Shown here one piece after another: positions 23,946 through 25,999 of a stretch of 25,999 nt of DNA (its first letter is position 1; the number at the start of each line of letters is the position of its first letter). The stretch comes from Raineyella sp964528755 (lineage in GTDB: Bacteria > Actinomycetota > Actinomycetes > Propionibacteriales > Propionibacteriaceae): NCBI GenBank assembly GCA_964528755.1, contig CAZGWN010000058.1:1-25999 (forward strand), written 5' to 3'. Below the pieces are notes generated by a model that did not search any database, was not told the origin of the DNA, and saw nothing but the letters and a program-made list of their open reading frames with translations. A program made the position numbers and the translations under genes.

Positions 23946-25999
23946 ATGATCAAACCAAGTCTCATCGGTGCCGTGGCCCTGGCCGCGGCGAGCGCCCTGT
24001 CGCTGGCGGCGCTGCCGGCCGCCGCGGAAACCACCAGGCCCGCCATCACGCCCGGGGTCGGCTCGTTCGACCTCGGGGTCGGTGACGACTACGCCGGTGG
24101 GGAACGCACCATCACTTTCACCCGCGCCTATGCGGGCGAGACCCCGGAGGGCACGTCGGTCTACATCTACGCCCCGCAGGGCTGGGAGAACGGGGCCGCC
24201 GGCGTGTTCGGTCTCGATCCGACGATCGATCCCGATCCCGGTGACAACGCCGTGCCCTGCGCGACCAACTCCGGCATCGTCGACCTGAACTCCTTCACCC
24301 CCGAGACGATCAACGCGCTCGGCGACGAGGTCGCCAATCACATCGTGGCCGTCGACGAGACGCATTTCGGGCCGATCGGGGATCATCTCTCCGATGGCAC
24401 GCCGGTCGATCCGAGCCTGGTCCTGCTCGTCTACAACGTCTTCGACGAGTCCTACTACAACTGCGACGCCGGCCAGCGTACGGCCGGCTACTTCGCGCCG
24501 AACCTGCTGGCCGACCACGGCATCAACTCGATTGTCCTGGATTCACTGGATTTCGAGGACATGACGGGAAGCCCGGACACCTCGACCGATCTCACCTATG
24601 AGGGTGTGGTGGCCCACGAGCTGGAGCATCTGCTGCACAACTACTCCGACACCGGTGAGGTGTCGTGGGTGGACGAGGGACTGGCCGATTTTGCCATGTT
24701 CCTCAACGGCTACCCGGTCGGCGGGTCGCACATCACCTATCAGCAGGTGTTCCACCGGGAGACCTCGCTGACCCGCTGGGGCGGGGGTCTGGAGAACTAC
24801 GGAGCCTCCTACACCTTCGTCCAGTACCTGTGGGATCGGGCCGGCGGGAACGGCAGCGACGCCGGAGCGGCGCAGCATCAGCCGGACAGCACGTACTCGG
24901 GGGTGGCCGGTGATCTGCTGATCAAGACGATCTTCGACGAACCGGCCGACAGCATCCAGGGCGTGCAGAACGCGATCGATTCCTTCAACGCCGCCGTTGC
25001 GGGAGGCACCTCCGGCACCGCCCTGCCCGACTTCGACACCCTGTTCCAGGACTGGGCGCTGGCGGTCGACCTGGACGACGAGTCCTCCGACCTCTACGAC
25101 ATCTCCAGCGTCGACATGGGCTCGACCGCCGATTCCAGCGGGTGGAGCATCGACATGGCGAACCAGGAGTACTGGGACGATCGTGGCATCTACCAGGGTG
25201 CGCTGCCCGCGTCCAAGCTCGCCAAGCTCAACGTCCCCGCGGGAACCGCGCTGCCGTTCGGTGTGTCGTACGAGTACTACCGCAATGTCGCGCCGAGATT
25301 CAGGTTCACCCTGGACGCCGAGGCCACGGTCGGCGTCCCCGACCACGACGGCGACGACCTCCACTGGTACGGCGGATCCTCCTCCCAGACCGAGGCCATC
25401 CTCGACGTGGACACGACCGGTGATCTGTCCGGCGCCACGCTCGACTTCGCCACCTGGTACTTCATCGAGGAGGGCTGGGACTACGGCTTCGTCGAGGCAC
25501 TCGTCGACGGCCAGTGGCAGACGGTGCCGGTCACCTCCGGTGGCTCGGTGATCTCCACGAACAGCAACCCGCAGGGCAACAACACCGAGGGCAACGGACT
25601 GACCGGAACCTCCGGTGGAGAGTACTTCGTGGACGACCCGACGTACCTGGAGGCCTCGGCCACGCTGCCGGCCGGCACGACCGACGTCCGGTTCCGCTAC
25701 TCGACCGACGCGGCGTACGTCGACACGGGCTGGTTCATCGACGCGGCCACCCTCGACGGGACCCCCGTTTCGCTGGGCTCCCCCGACGGCACCTGGACCC
25801 ACACCGACGGGCGGCAGCACAACAACTTCGCCCTGCAGGTGGTGTCCTCCGGTGACCTGACGCCCGGCGTCGACTCACCCACCGAGTCGACCGACTCCAC
25901 GGGCCGCCACGTCTACCGCTACACCGGCGCCGAGATCACCACCGACGACTTCCGGAAGGCGTCGGGCAAGGACGTCGTCCGTGTGGTCATCTCCAACAT
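23946..25999 (+). CDS. Secreted zinc metallopeptidase (HExxH, immune inhibitor A / M6-like), 3' end missing
   Basis: The first 684 residues are present and the frame is open to the window edge. A signal peptide ends near residue 27 (LPAAA-ET). The catalytic region has HELEH (His224, Glu225, His228), then SWVDEGLADF with Glu244 as the probable third zinc ligand 16 residues after the second His. This gluzincin-like layout recalls peptidase M6 / immune inhibitor A relatives. Downstream (about 490-620) is a beta-rich MAM/jelly-roll-like part (FIEEGWDYGFVEALVDGQW, then VRFRYSTDAAYVDTGWFIDA), as in M6 enzymes. Probably an extracellular protease. The start is placed at ATG 23946, right before the signal peptide; GAGAGG lies about 7 bp upstream. 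It follows the ROK gene by 201 bp and may be independently transcribed. Confidence 0.82.
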   Translation, partial: MIKPSLIGAVALAAASALSLAALPAAAETTRPAITPGVGSFDLGVGDDYAGGERTITFTRAYAGETPEGTSVYIYAPQGWENGAAGVFGLDPTIDPDPGDNAVPCATNSGIVDLNSFTPETINALGDEVANHIVAVDETHFGPIGDHLSDGTPVDPSLVLLVYNVFDESYYNCDAGQRTAGYFAPNLLADHGINSIVLDSLDFEDMTGSPDTSTDLTYEGVVAHELEHLLHNYSDTGEVSWVDEGLADFAMFLNGYPVGGSHITYQQVFHRETSLTRWGGGLENYGASYTFVQYLWDRAGGNGSDAGAAQHQPDSTYSGVAGDLLIKTIFDEPADSIQGVQNAIDSFNAAVAGGTSGTALPDFDTLFQDWALAVDLDDESSDLYDISSVDMGSTADSSGWSIDMANQEYWDDRGIYQGALPASKLAKLNVPAGTALPFGVSYEYYRNVAPRFRFTLDAEATVGVPDHDGDDLHWYGGSSSQTEAILDVDTTGDLSGATLDFATWYFIEEGWDYGFVEALVDGQWQTVPVTSGGSVISTNSNPQGNNTEGNGLTGTSGGEYFVDDPTYLEASATLPAGTTDVRFRYSTDAAYVDTGWFIDAATLDGTPVSLGSPDGTWTHTDGRQHNNFALQVVSSGDLTPGVDSPTESTDSTGRHVYRYTGAEITTDDFRKASGKDVVRVVISN

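Noticed and set aside
1..25999. CRISPR arrays, tRNA/rRNA genes, phage or transposon genes
   Set aside because: No regularly spaced repeats, RNA gene signatures, integrase or transposase motifs were seen on either strand.

Overview
The window is very GC-rich (many codons end in G or C), with strong Shine-Dalgarno sites, GTG starts and TAnnnT-type -10 boxes. The gene families (CGNR zinc-finger regulator, LAL/LuxR ATPase regulator, DUF4342, ROK regulator, FIVAR-bearing secreted glycosidases) point to a high-GC Gram-positive actinobacterium. A Propionibacteriales-type soil or plant-associated saprophyte is my best guess, with low confidence because no rRNA or other marker is present. I saw no tRNA, rRNA, CRISPR array, transposase or integrase.

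Layout. (1) 1-2.6 kb: housekeeping-like genes, namely the 5' part of a LOG/TIGR00725 nucleotide-binding protein, an aldo/keto reductase and a small hypothetical protein (all minus strand), then a divergent CGNR zinc-finger regulator. The 245-bp divergent control region holds a 13-bp inverted repeat, and a perfect 16-bp hairpin follows the CGNR gene. (2) 2.6-13.1 kb: two divergent, very large secreted GH43 glycoside hydrolases around a 504-bp control region. The minus-strand enzyme (1174 aa) has a catalytic propeller split by a long insertion and a tail cut off by an in-frame TAA. The plus-strand enzyme (2122 aa) carries two GH43 units and a string of duplicated binding and Ig-like modules. Their motifs resemble exo-beta-1,3-galactanases, so plant type II arabinogalactan is a reasonable substrate guess. 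(3) 13.2-16.9 kb: a DUF4342 protein, then a tightly packed TetR / ABC ATPase / permease / permease operon behind a double-palindrome operator that contains the apparent promoter. It ends at a hairpin shared with the convergent next gene. (4) 16.9-22.4 kb, minus strand: an MFS exporter, a LAL-type LuxR regulator broken by an apparent one-base deletion, and an FAD-linked oxidoreductase. (5) 22.5-26 kb, plus strand: a ROK repressor divergent from the MFS gene by 43 bp with overlapping -10 boxes, then a secreted HExxH metallopeptidase running off the window end.

How the parts fit together (inference): regions 2 and 5 encode secreted hydrolases for polysaccharide and protein, possibly acting together on arabinogalactan-proteins. 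The TetR-ABC and ROK/MFS units are export or sensing modules with local autoregulation. No sugar importer is visible beside the GH43 pair, so uptake must be encoded elsewhere.
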